Assembly: GCA_038049695.1 (NCBI GenBank)
Contig: CP142452.1
Location: forward strand, 53,216,501 to 53,280,500
Length of the DNA: 64,000 nt
Source of the DNA: Cinnamomum chago
Taxonomy: Eukaryota; Streptophyta; Magnoliopsida; Laurales; Lauraceae
Reading direction: 5' to 3'
This document shows, in pieces, positions 35,041 through 47,099 of this stretch; position 1 is the stretch's first letter, and each line of letters begins with the position of its first letter. Under the pieces are notes generated by a model. That model saw only the letters and a program-made list of their open reading frames with translations, ran no database searches and had not been told where the DNA came from. The position numbers and the translations under genes are program-made.

Positions 35041-36668
35041 CCAATTTCTTTATTTATCAATATAATAATGCTTTCCTTTCATGAGATGAATGGTGTTTTA
35101 TTGCTTACTTGCACATAACCAATACGAATGACATGATGGTTCATGAGATGAACTGGAATCCACAAGTATACTAGATGCAATACATGTGTATGGATGAGAT
35201 CAACATATGGGAGACATGTGTCGCAAATCTTATACTTAAATAGCTTCACAACCAGTACTGGGATTTGGCATCTCATCAGAAAATGTTGCAGCATTATGAT
35301 CACTATGAGATAGTGTGATTTATCTCAATCGTTAGAGTCTAAAACTCTGGGTCATCATGCTGGTACATTGGATGTATTGAAGGACCATGAGAACCACCTT
35401 ATGATACATTATCTTTACTTTAAGGTATGCTCTCATAATTCCCCAGCAATAGACTCATAATCTTAAGACATTAATGAACTCAAGTTTCTATCTATTCATT
35501 TGCTTTGAGTCGCCAATGAGTGAGGCCAATTGTAGGTCAACACATCGGTGTCTTGGGTACGTGGTAGTAGGACTGTGAGAATATTCAATTGTCAAGATGG
35601 AATCTATCCTCATTATCCCCTTGTGCCAATTAATGGATTTATCATTGGTAAGTGCTCACCCAACTCAATTAAGAGTTAATTGGATAAGTACCGATGATCA
35701 CTATGATTGATTGGATCTCAAAGATATTAAGATATGGATCTAATTTGGTGGACATGTCCAATTGATCCATGGATATAGATAGAGTGGCCTACTTGTGGTC
35801 ATAGGGAAGTTTATGGTCTTCTTGTAATTTATTACTGAGACTGGAATTAAATTGCATTTATATATAGTGGAGTTATTTGCAATTAACTTTAAGCCCGAAT
35901 TGCACATGAGATGTGGGGTCGGGGTGTCCCAGTTAGAGCCACTTTCTATGAAATCCCTAGTGGTCCCCACGTTAGCTCAAGTTATTAGATAGTTACTAAT
36001 TCTACTTAAACTCTAAAAGGAAAGGAAATAGAAAGTTACTAATCCTATTTGAAGCGAGACTTTCTAATTGTGATATAATAAGTTACTACTTGTTATGGAA
36101 GTGAGACTTCTATTTCAATTAGAAAGAGGAGGTGGCTTAAGTGTTATAAATAAGGAAAGAGAATCTTGGACGTCCCTATGCTAATTCCATCTCTTGGAAT
36201 TCACGCCCAAGGATAATTGTACAAGAGTTGCACACGCCCATCTCCATCGCCTCTCTTTTCTAGTTTCTCTTCCGGTTTCCTTAGATAGCTTCTAGTTGTT
36301 TTCTCTTGGATATCCCACCCTTCTCCTTGAGAATAAAGATCTGATATGGGTAATAGCGTGGATGGTGATTGGGCCTTGGAGATTTTGATTTGTTTTGTGA
36401 AAGAGTTCATCATCAAAGAAAGAGATTAACTTCTCCATTAGAGATCTACCAAGCTCCAAAGGTAAACGTCTACTTCCTTGTATGTTAGGTGGTTGCTTGT
36501 TAGGTGCTGTTTTTATCTTCTAAATAGAGTTTATTACTGTTCATGATTCATGAGTTTTGAGGACTTGGATTCTAGATTGGGTTTTGTTGCCTTATGGATA
36601 GTTGATCCTGCGTCAAGTGGGTCAAAAGTTTTTGAAACCTATCCACGAGGCCCACCTACTTCCAACAA
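35041..36668 (+). repeat. 5' LTR of copia copy 2 (partial)
   Basis: Aligns by eye with 4793-6526, starting at the shared phrase TTTCTTTATTTATCAATAT and ending CCAACA. Its left edge is the junction with the hAT remnant. Confidence 0.88.
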
Positions 36669-36670
36669 TT

Positions 36671-36678
36671 GGTATCAT
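36671..36678 (+). other. Primer-binding site (initiator tRNA-Met type)
   Basis: TGGTATCA two bases after the LTR end is the classic plant copia primer-binding start, complementary to the 3' end of initiator methionine tRNA. Confidence 0.85.
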
Positions 36679-39600
36679 AACCATACCTCATCTTTAATTA
36701 TGTTAGATCTGTAGGCTAGTTCTAATCTTTGCATGAGATGCGACGAGGATAGAGCTAGGGCTATATAAGGATCAGTTTTGTTGATTTTGCTTGCAACAGC
36801 GGTAGAATCATGTTTGGAATGTCACAAAAGGGTTTAAATATAATGGAAAGATGGTAGGAAGCCATTAGGAGGCTTCAAAAGAGATTTGGAATAGTTTGGA
36901 CACGAACATAGAAAACCCAAGTTAATGTCTTCGGCAATCTGGTCGATTTGCCTTTGTGCCCGGTCGACCAGGTTTATACAGGCCAGTAGACCGGGCCCTC
37001 TGGTAAGTCAACCGGGGACACTGACACAGAACTGTGAAGTTTCAAATTTTCAGATTCGGGGCTTATTTGGCATCCTGTTTTTCCAGCCTGGTTTTGTGAT
37101 TTGTATGGTTGTATGAGATACTAACTTGCATTGTTATCTTTGTCCTCTCTATGTGGCACACAAGTCTTTTACATTACTTTTATGGTTATTGGTTCATTTG
37201 AAGCTAAGTGTAAAGGGCATCATGATTTCCTTGGTTTCCCATGAAAGGGCAAAGCATGGTGAATTTCCCTATAGCCCTTTTATTTCCATTATCAGCTTAC
37301 TATGTAAGTCTCATCGTCGAGGCATAGGAATTTATGTAATTTTCTATTTTTGTAAATTTTGGCGATGTCTGAGACAAAGAAGGAAAGTGAAGTTGGACTC
37401 CTAATTAAAGAGTTTGAAGATTACCAAAAGAGTTATCGAGATGCCCAAAGAGTTTGATGAATCCCAAAGTTTGGGAAAGTCTAAGAAGTCTATTCCGCAT
37501 GGGCCATGTAGAGGAGATGACTAATTTCTATTTTTAGCACTTTTTATTTATGGATAAATGCTTTTATAGAATATTTCCAAATCTGATCCAAACATAGTAG
37601 TTTCCAAAATTGGTCGAATCAAATTAATTTTTGGAAAGAGTTCTAATTAGTGTTGGTGGGCCCATGAGAAGAACTCATCGGTAACACTAATCTTAGGTCT
37701 GGACTTTCTTTAAATATAACTTGACTTGGAACCAATCATTGGACATATCATGAGATGATTTAATGTTTATATATGTGGGTCTTAATACCTAAAAAAATCC
37801 TCAATTCTAAAATATTAAGTGGGAGCGGGGCAATTAAATTGAGAAATCCCCATGGTTTTCCACCATAGGTCCATTGTAAGGTAAATATTACCCTCGCACC
37901 ATCTTAAGAATGGTCGTTCCCCACGGAGAGCTTTTGTTTGTCTAGTTACTAGATATGAATCTCCTTAGGATAGTGTTGGTGAGACATGGTGGGGGCCCAC
38001 TCCCCAAGGAGGAGCTGCCCACAACGGTTGTCATGCAATGCTAGTTGATGGGTCACACTTAACTAAAATAGTGATGTAGTATCACTAAAGATTTACGTCA
38101 TGTATTTTTAGAACCCAAAGTTGATCGAAAGTCATACATTATTTACTATGAGATACCTAGATGATAATGAATAATGTGGATCATGGATAGTTAGTCTTAA
38201 TTCTAATTTTGACCAACTTTGATCCACACCAATTTAGGTGGTATCCGCACCCCTAAGGAGGCATACCACAAGGGATTGAGATTCCAATGTATTCTGAATT
38301 TAGTGGTTATGAGGATTCCCATATGAATTTGGTAGAATACTAAACCCTAATGTCATTTATATTCTTTAATTGAATGTATGGTTATTTGCGACAGTTTATT
38401 CAACATGAATTCAAATACTTCCAATCCACTTGCGACCATCCTCAACAAAAATAAGTTGGTCGGACCCAACTACGTAGATTAAAGAAGGAACCTAGATATT
38501 GTCATGACAGCTTCAGGATACAAATATGTCCTTACCATAACCCCCCCCCCCCCCCCTACTACAAGAATTTGCATTTTTGCTAGCGTTTTTTGCCGGCGAA
38601 ATAATTAAATGTCGGGAAAAGTGTAACTTTTTCCGGCGAAAAAGCTTATTTCGCCGGGAAAAGTTATACTTATTTCGCCGGTAAGGGTTCAGCTTTGCCC
38701 GGCGAACTCATTTTTTCACCGGCAAAGATTATGTTTTACTAGCAAAATATTTGTGTCACCCGCAAAGGATATATTTTTTGCCTGCAAAATACCTATATTA
38801 TTTGTGGGCTGGTGTTGGTTTGGGGACAAAGAAACAAGGGTTTGGGGTTGTGATTTGTGTTTGGCTACTGTGTATTGGATAGATGAGTTATGTGGTTGGT
38901 GTATCAGGGGCAGTGAGCTGTCAGCCAATATGTAATGGGTTTTATAACCATTCGGACAATGGTTTAGTGGATAAAGGTGGTCGACAGGTGGGGCTTGGAT
39001 TATCTGACATTCAGCTGATGCGTGGAGAGAGTTGATGATGATATAAGGGTTGGTTGTGGGGTGTGATGGGAAAGAGGGTTCAGCCACTTGGCTTCCTTGG
39101 ATAGAAACACTCAGTAGATGTGAATGAAGGTCTGGGACTAGTCGGCAGCTCAGATCTTTGATGTGGGGATTTCGGCCATGTAGTTTTGTGGTATGGGTGT
39201 GGTCCGGTCAATGAAAACAAGGCCTGATTTTGGGGAAACAAGGGTTGTACAACCAATGATATTTAGAGTGTAGGTGATGACTCGGTGATAAATTCAGTAT
39301 AGGAGCCATTCTAGAATTATTCTTAACTTCTTTCTGAATTACATATATCTATTTATTTGTTTTGTGAAAATTTTCAGATGGCGTAAATCAGTCGATCATC
39401 ATAAGGTACATTGAGCTTTTCATTTTCTCAGTTCCCTATGAAGTTCGGGTACTTCTTCATCTTTGCCAGTCTACATACAGTTTTATTTGTGGCTTCTCAT
39501 CTTTGTGCTTTAACCATTATGCTAAATCCCAATATTTTATAAATCCTTTTGTTACTTTGGTGGGAGTGTTGAGTTCGTCAGAGTGTAGTTAAATTTCTAA

Positions 39601-39959
39601 TATTAATATCATTTTGGCCAAGAATGATCGATGGCACAAAATTTTCTTTTCCTGTTAAACAAATTCAGGATCCACAACTAAATGCTTTGTATGAATATAT
39701 TAAGATTACCAGATCAGATGTATTTAGAACCAATATAGCCTTTTTACTTTCAGCTAAAGCTAAAGTGCAAATCAAGTATTTTCAACCAAGAATAACGAAG
39801 AGAACGTTTGTTTCAGTTCAATAAAGTTCAGGGATATTTGAGTAATTGATCCACAACTAGATAATCTGGTTAATGATAATCTGAACAGAAGTGGATATCA
39901 ACATTTAAGTACCATGTTTGTTAGAGTTTTTGTTTTGTTGCAATTTGATAGGATGCATT

Positions 39960-41526
39960 CACTTTCATAAGCTTGTCCTCTCATTCATACATGGTTTTAT
40001 TCATAGGATCATCATGCATATTTCAACTTCTTAAAACTTTATTTTTATCAATTGTAATGCATGGTTTTCATATTCAGGTTGACTCTTCAGTTCTTGGAGT
40101 CTTTGATTTCAAAAATCCTTCCAAGCTTTCCAAAGTTTCTAACTTTAAATTCATTATTGTGTTTTGGAGTTTTCACGGCTTTAAAATCTCAGTTTTCATC
40201 TTCTTTCAGTCATGATTTAATGCTTGGTAGATGTGTTTAAAAGTCCCTTGGAAGGTGCCCTCAAAAGTTACAAGTTTCTCTCAATTGTCAAAAATCTGGG
40301 TTGTTTCTGGCAGTGTCGTCGGTCGACCGAGACCTGCTTCTCGGTCGACCGGGAACACTGTCGGGCGAGTGGTCTGTTTCTGAGCTGAAACAAGCCAACG
40401 GTCAGAAATATGACCGTTGTGCTTTCTCGGTCGACCGAGACCTCTTTGCCGGTCGACCGAGAACTAGCCGTTGGCAACTTTAACTTTATAAAAAGTGGCT
40501 TTTTGGTTGAAGAAAGTTGCTGAGATTGGAGAGACCTTTGAGGCCAAGGCTAAGCAACTTCTCAAGAGCATTTTCAAAGGGATTATGAAGCCATTCCACT
40601 AATTGAACCTTTGATCTTCAAATGGGTGTGCTTCCTTTAATCCATAGTCTTTTTACAATCATGTTTTGGTTCAAATCTTTGATCTTTCTCAATGCATGAT
40701 TATCAAGTTGCTTTCATTTTAAAATGTTGTCTTTCATAACATGTCTAATAGCTTAGAAATCTCATATGCTATGAATACAACATGTTGTCATTGTTTCACA
40801 TGAAGTTGTTTTCTTGTTTCAATATAAACATGTTAGACTTGAATTTGTTTTCTTTGAAATCAAGTTAGTTTACCTTGTTAAATTCATGTGTTAGACAAAT
40901 CACTCTTTCTCAAACTTATGTTTATCATCTTTGAATCTTTTAAGATTGTATCTTTTCAAAAAGAGAAAGAGTAATTTCTAGAAAATGCATTTTACATAAA
41001 CTTTGTCATTCACATGCATGTTTCTAGAACTTAAGTTTTCACTTTCTAATTAGCCTGATTAGAGGCACTCAATTGCACCTCATTGTTCTCTTTATCCATG
41101 CATTCTTAGGCATATTTCTTAAGAGAAAAGTTCTTTGTTGTAAAGGTTCATGCTTAGCCTTGAAAAGCATATGTTGTAAAGGTTTATGCTAAGCCTTGAA
41201 AAGCATAGTGTGTTTGTAAGGTTTGAGGTGATCCTAAACCTTAATTGAAGTTAGTGAATACCGATAAGTGTATCGGGAGTGGATGTAGGCAAGTTGGCCG
41301 AACCACTATAAATGAGCTTGTCATGGTGATTGATCTTTTACTCTCTTTGCTTGAATGATTTACTTTTGGTTGTATGAAGTTTGTAGTTGATGATTCCTTG
41401 TGTATGCTTATCTTAGAGATTCATATCTATCACAAGATAATTAATCTTCATCAAACCTTAATTGACTTAAAAGTTAAAAGAATTCAAATTGGCCTAGGTT
41501 TTTAGAGCTCATTCTATTCACCACCC

Positions 41527-41560
<34 letters not shown>

Positions 41561-41590
41561 ACTCTAGGATTCGGTCTTGGACTTTCAATG
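39960..41590 (+). mobile_element. Probable solo LTR of a copia-type element inside the CACTA
   Basis: Contains four GGTCGACC palindromic sites (40318-40460), a TTTATAAAA promoter-like site near 40486, the phrase GATGTAGGCAAGTTGGCCGA followed by ACCACTATAAAT (41284-41311), and an end with CTCTAGGATTCGGTCTTGG after a long C-run. These features are common in long LTRs of plant SIRE-type copia elements (from memory). No internal region adjoins. Exact ends and target duplication could not be fixed. Confidence 0.45.
41528..41560. repeat. C33 homopolymer
   Basis: Thirty-three consecutive C's close to the end of the putative LTR. A second, 16-C run lies at 38541-38556 against the CACTA left end. True length may be affected by sequencing. 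Confidence 0.9.
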
Positions 41591-42038
41591 TTCACTTCAA
41601 CAAGGGAAAATTATCCTGTGACCTTTGGTTGGTGAGTTTAATTAGCTGAGAACTTATAAATTTCTTATAACATCTTTGTGCCCTGCATTGTATAAGATGA
41701 AGCTGTATGCATAAAGCATATTTTGTGTCATTATTATTGTCATTTTCATTGTTGTTGTTGTTATTATTATTATTATTATTTTATCCTTTCCTTTTTGGTA
41801 TTTGTATCGTTTTATATCTCAAATACTGAACGCACTGCACTTCTTTTGTATTTTAGCGACGTTTAAAATTTCAAATGGTCTTTCGTAATATTATATTATC
41901 TGATCTTGGGTCCATTGTAATGGAATTAATGTGGTACTTGTTTTAATTACAGAAGTGTCTGTAAAAGTGTCATGCCATCATAAACCTGTGTAATAGATAT
42001 ACTTTTTTGATGCTTTCAACTTGTTACTTGCATCACAG

Positions 42039-42804
42039 TGGTGAAAGTGGAGCTGGGAAAACCGAAACAGCAAAAATTGCCATGCAATACTTGGCAGCAC
42101 TTGGTGGTGGGAGTGGGATAGAGTATGAAGTGCTCCAAACAAATTCAATACTTAGTGCATTTGGAAATGCCAAAACCTTGTGAAATGACAATTCTAGCTG
42201 ATTTGTGAGTATTTCTCCTTTTTATGACTGAAATTTTTTTAAGGGATTCCATACATGAAGTTTAAGACATTTACTTCATTCAATTTAAAGCTTTGTGATC
42301 TGTGTTTTACTATCCTGCTTGCTTCTCCCATTTTCTATTTGAATATGTTTCCTCATTTTGATAAACCTAAGGATTTGCGGTTAGCTTGTATTTTCTTGGC
42401 GTGGCATAGGGGAAGCTGATAGAAATTCATTTTAGTACAACTGGGAAAATTTGTGGTGCTGAGATTCAAACATGTAAGCATACTTTGAGTGACTCATTTC
42501 TCATAATGTGTGACGTGAGATTTAATTAATCACTTTCTATTTAGGCAATTATTACTGACTCAGTTCCTGTCCTCTGCATCATGGACAACAAATTTCAATT
42601 CCTTTTTACATTATCAAAGTTTTGCTCGAGAAGGTAGTGTGACTTCTATCTTGGCTTATTCTTGGGTTTTTTTTTTTTTTTTTATCCGGGATTTGAAGAA
42701 TTCCATGTATGTTGTGAAGTCTAGAGTGGTTCAACGAGCCAAGGGAGAAAGATCTTATCATATCTTTTATCAACTTTGTGCTGGAGCTCCTCCTTCTCTT
42801 AGAG
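42039..42804 (+). pseudogene. Captured fragment of plant myosin VIII (ATM1-type) motor domain
   Basis: Four consecutive exons with introns retained: 42039-~42205 ([10 protein letters not shown]-loop, [20 protein letters not shown]), 42410-42473 (GKLIEIHFSTTGKICGAEIQ), a 14-nt exon 42620-42633 (FLLEK) and 42720-42804 (SRVVQRAKGERSYHIFYQLC, AGAPPSLR). The [11 protein letters not shown] insert is typical of myosin VIII, an actin motor at plasma membrane and plasmodesmata. The conserved switch-I stretch RNDNSSRFG has TGA in place of both Arg codons (CGA to TGA). Only about 100 codons of a ~1150-residue protein are present, with no start, tail or IQ motifs, so it is non-functional. Retained introns show capture at the DNA level by the surrounding CACTA. 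Confidence 0.9.
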
Positions 42805-42879
42805 GTTGTATGCTGTTTTTATTACTTGTCTAAGCTATATCTTCCTATTTGCTTCATTATATTTAATACTTTTTTCAGA

Positions 42880-44580
42880 GGTTCATTACATTTTGATACT
42901 CTTTACATCTTTTTTTTTTTTTTGGCCCTCCCAATAGCATGGGCCAGCACATGAGATGGAGAACATGGCATAGGACTAGACCTAAGGCCTGGTCAGTTCA
43001 ATCGTGTTCCCCATTGGCCCATCAAAGGCCACACATCAAACCCTATTGGCTTGAACGACCACCTCTTGGGGCCATTGCACCGTTTTTCTTTATAGATTCA
43101 CTGAGTGAAAAAGGTTATAGTAGTAACTTCCCCTTTATTTTATGTTTCTACTGTTGAGTTTATAACATCATTAATGGTTTTATGCTAGTTCAATGATTTA
43201 TATCTCTTATATAATTTTAATTCCCCCTAACTCATAAATACAATGGCATATTGAACATCCCCAATTCTTGGACAATTTTTTGCTTTATTTTTTCAATTTG
43301 CACAAAACCCTTTGCTAGGGTTTTGTTTGATTTTGGTTCAATATATGGTATAGAAAGGAGTTTTCAGATTTTCTTTGGTTGTACCTGTTGTAAGTTGTAA
43401 CCCCTGTTTTCCCTTTGTAATTGTATGCCATTGGGGATTGGTTTAAGGTAGGTTTGTTCTTCAAGGGGGCTGATCTTTAGAGATTTATCATATATTCTTC
43501 GTCTATTTCCTTCTTGTTGGTGTCATCCTACATTAGCTGGTCTCCCCCTTATCCTAGTTCCTAGAACTCCGAACTTTTTAATTCATCATATAGTGGTTTT
43601 TTTCCTTGGCTTTTCTATACACATCCAGACCATCCCTTGAGGTTTTTTTCCATTTTCCTTGATTTGAAGCTACCCTTAGGTTTGCTCTATGTACTCTGTC
43701 CTGGTTCTATCATTTCTCATAAATTCATGCATCCATCTCAGCACGTGCATCTCAGTCACATCTATTTGATCTTCTACTTGTTTCTTCTTTGTTCAACATT
43801 CAGTTCCATATGAAAAGTGGGTCATAGAGCCTCTTTAGTCGTAAAGGCACTTGATAATTGTGTAATACTCTACTATCTCATCTCCACTTTACCACACCTT
43901 GCATCGATCCTGTTTGCCACATCTAAGTCAAACCCACATTACTACGCTACAATTGTTCTTAGATACTGAAATGTACCACACTATGGTGCTAAGACATTTA
44001 GAATTTTGACCAACACATATTCCCTACTCTCAAAACCACTTATATTGAACTCTACTATATTACTTTGATCTAATATTTTCCATCCATTTGGCTCGAGATA
44101 CTTTTCTCCAATGTTCTAGCTCATAATTTTCTTGCTTTCTCTCTGACTGATGAGTGCCAGATCATTGTAGGCAACATAGACTGCAGGACTTCATCTTGGA
44201 TATTGGTTGTAAAGATCCAAAATCGAGGCTAATTTATAAATAAGGACTCAACATAGACCCTTGGTTCAATCCTAGTCTAATTGAAAACTTATTCATCACC
44301 CTACATAGTTCCTAAGCTCATTACTGGCCCTTCATATATGTTTTGTATATTAGAATATACCCATTAGTGTAATCTTTTTTCTTTAGTGTTTTCCAAACTA
44401 ATTAATATGTATCTCTTAAAGTTGTATAAAGAAATGTAAATTTCATAAATTTTACAAATGGATTTAAAGAAGAATTAGTAAAATGACTGAAGCCAAAATC
44501 TGCAACAATTTAAAGGCATCTGAGGTCCTTCCAGACAAGTTCAACAACCCATATGCACAAAGAGAGAACAGGGGCAGCCA
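42880..44580. other. Interior of the CACTA element, no gene recognised
   Basis: A GGGCC-type dispersed repeat lies near 42920-43080. The rest is T-rich DNA without recognisable coding similarity. Further decayed captured sequence is possible. Confidence 0.4.
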
Positions 44581-44830
44581 CATTTGGGGGATGTTTGTGT
44601 GGGTAGTTTCTACTATTTGTGGGGTTTTGCTAGAACTGATGCCACAACACAACTAACCTTTTTTATATTTCATATTTCCAAGTACCCTTCATACATTTCT
44701 TTATCTTCCTTTCTCTTATTGCCTTTTGGATCCTTCAATTTGGATTTCTTTTTTCACTCTGGCTTTTGGGTTACTTCCGCAGAGATATATAGTGGTATTC
44801 GAAATTGGGTTTAGATTTCGTGGGAGTTTG

Positions 44831-44998
44831 TAACTCTGTTTTGTGCGAATGGGGAATTCGCAACAGTAGGGGATATGTACGGTTTGCTTGAATTTTCAGT
44901 TTCTACAAGCGGTGACTCTGTTTTGCGCGAATGGGGAATTCGCAACAGTAGGGGATATGTAGGGTTTACTTGAATTTTCAGCTTCTACAAGTGGGAGC
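44831..44998. repeat. ~83-bp tandem duplication upstream of the MFSD12-like fragment
   Basis: The unit with CTCTGTTTTGCGCGAATGGG, AATTCGCAACAGTAGGGGAT and TTTCTACAAG occurs twice head to tail with few differences, 480-650 bp before the captured ATG. It is probably in the captured promoter or 5' UTR region. Confidence 0.9.
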
Positions 44999-45481
44999 TG
45001 TGGTTTGCTTGAATTATCTTCTATCTGTAATAAAAAATTGTTTAATGAATAATCAAGTGGCTGATCTTCTGATTATAACAATTGAGTTGAAAATTGAATT
45101 GAATTGCAAATTATTTAAATCCTTTTACCCATTTGACAAATGCTGTATTGAAAGGACCATCAACAGTTCTTTGAAAAGGATATGATGTAGCATAAATTAT
45201 CTATCGATCTATCCTTTGTGGAATCTACTGCAGAGTAATTCAAGCAGGTTTTCTTGAGTAGTTCACAGAAGACAATAAAAAGTGACTTAACTAGGTAAAT
45301 TTTCTTTTAGACTTGCATAAGATAATTAAATAGTGATTTTGTAAAGGTACTGTTTATTAGAAGTTGTTGTCTTGCTAAAGTTCCCGTGCATGTATATATT
45401 TTTTTTTCCTACAGAAGCTTCCAAACTTGAGGGCATCCCGGACTCCCATCTTCTGTTTTCTACTTTTAGAACATATTCTCT

Positions 45482-46331
45482 ATGATTGTTGACATGGAAG
45501 ATGAATTATCAGCTAATGAGCCATGTGCTAAGCCCCTCCAAAGGAGTTACGTATTTTACTATGGTGTGGGCCACATGCTCAATGACGTCACATCTGCTTG
45601 TTGGTTTACTTATCTGTTATTATTCTTGACAGAGATTGGATTGACTCCAAGGTATATCTTTCATAAACATGCAAATGTTATGGTATTAGTGTACTTCTGC
45701 TGGCCTTCTTGTGCTTCTTGTGCTTTTTTTTTTTCTATTTTATTTATTTATTTATTTAATCTAATGGTTACTGAAGGTGGCCAATCTCAGCTTATATGCT
45801 ATTGCCTTAGCTGTGTTCAATTTATTTAGTGCAAGAACACCTTCCGATATTGAAAATCAGGTATGTTCAGTTAAAGGTGTTTCTTTATTTGTCAATAGAA
45901 TAAATTTTCAGGTATGACATTAACATCTATATTTTACTCTTTCATTCATGTACATTAAACAGGATTTGTGGATAGCATGTTTGTCAATTTTTCTTGGGTG
46001 CTGCTTTGTGGTCATATTTCTTGCTGGATTCAAATAGCCAAGGTATGGTAGGGATTCTTAATGTGTTTTTTTAAGTTGCTTTATTTCTGTCCATCGGAAG
46101 CTTGAGATAATTATTCTGTTCACTTGTAACTGATCTTGTGACCATGCTGCTTGATTAAAGAATTCAAGTTATGTTTCATTCTTTATCGATTTACCATAAT
46201 GTAGATTGCAGCAACAGAGTGAGCATAAATACCGCCAAAGGATTTCTTGGACCCATTGGTTTAAAAAGACTTTGTATTATCAAGTTGCTCTTGTTTATAT
46301 GCTCATGAGGCTGGTGACAAATGTTTCACAG
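45482..46331 (+). pseudogene. Captured fragment of an MFSD12-like major facilitator gene
   Basis: Exon-like blocks with plausible splice sites: 45482-45651 (MIVDMEDELS...YVFYYGVGHMLNDVTSACWF, LLLFLTEIGLTPR), 45777-45860 (VANLSLYAIALAVFNLFSAR, TPSDIENQ), 45963-46042 (WIACLSIFLGCCFVVIFLAG) and 46205-46331 (WTHWFKKTLYYQVALVYMLM, RLVTNVSQ). These match the N-terminus and a middle part of plant MFSD12-like transporters. A long central stretch (roughly 150-200 residues) between the first two blocks is missing. The third block has an in-frame TAG where relatives have KEPR. No C-terminal half is present. Probable 5' UTR and promoter sequence precedes it. It is intron-containing, so captured as DNA and not retroposed. 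Confidence 0.88.
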
Positions 46332-47099
46332 GTCAGTGTTCTTCCTTTCAATAACTAAAAAGTATGTTGCAATTATCTCATTGTCATTATCATCTAGGCC
46401 TTATCCATCCATTTGGAATCGCTTGAATAGTTAATTGCAAAAAACATGTCATCTTATAGAGTGGTTGCCTCTGTATTTTGTTAGCTCTTTTCATAACTAT
46501 TTAAGGACGCATGGAACTTTAGTACTTGAAGAGTCATGCTTTATTCTATAGTTTCACTAAAAGTTGTGCATATGACATTCTCAATCATATGTTAATCTTG
46601 CTTTTTTTTTATGCAGATTGAATGAAAATTGAAAAAAAAATTTGTTGAAAGAGTTCATGCAGCTAGGATGTAGCCAACATGAAGGCCAAGTATGCAGAGT
46701 AACAAATTGCTATATGTTAAAATGAGATGCATGAAGTTTTTTAAAACAATGGTGCAGGTGTTGGAATGGTGCAACAATGAAATTATTATATATGAATATT
46801 TAAATTTTCATTGGCATTTGAATGTTGGTACAGAGTAGAATGTTAGCATTTGTTTTAATTTTGTAATGGTAATGGTAAAGTGTTTTCAATGTTGCAAGGA
46901 TGCTTGAATATTAATATGAAGTGAAATGAGTTTTCTTGCTTCATTTTATGATGATTTTGGAATGGAAATGGATGTAGGGTGTGTAGTAGATGTGGTCTTG
47001 GATAATGGAATTAGAAATTTCAATTTATTCATGTGACAAACAGGAAAAGAAATTTAAAAAGTCAAATAAATAAATAAAAATATATTTAAAAAATAATTA

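Noticed and set aside
38716-39087. 123-residue minus-strand frame at the left end of the first CACTA
   Set aside because: No recognisable similarity, and it overlaps the subterminal repeat region.
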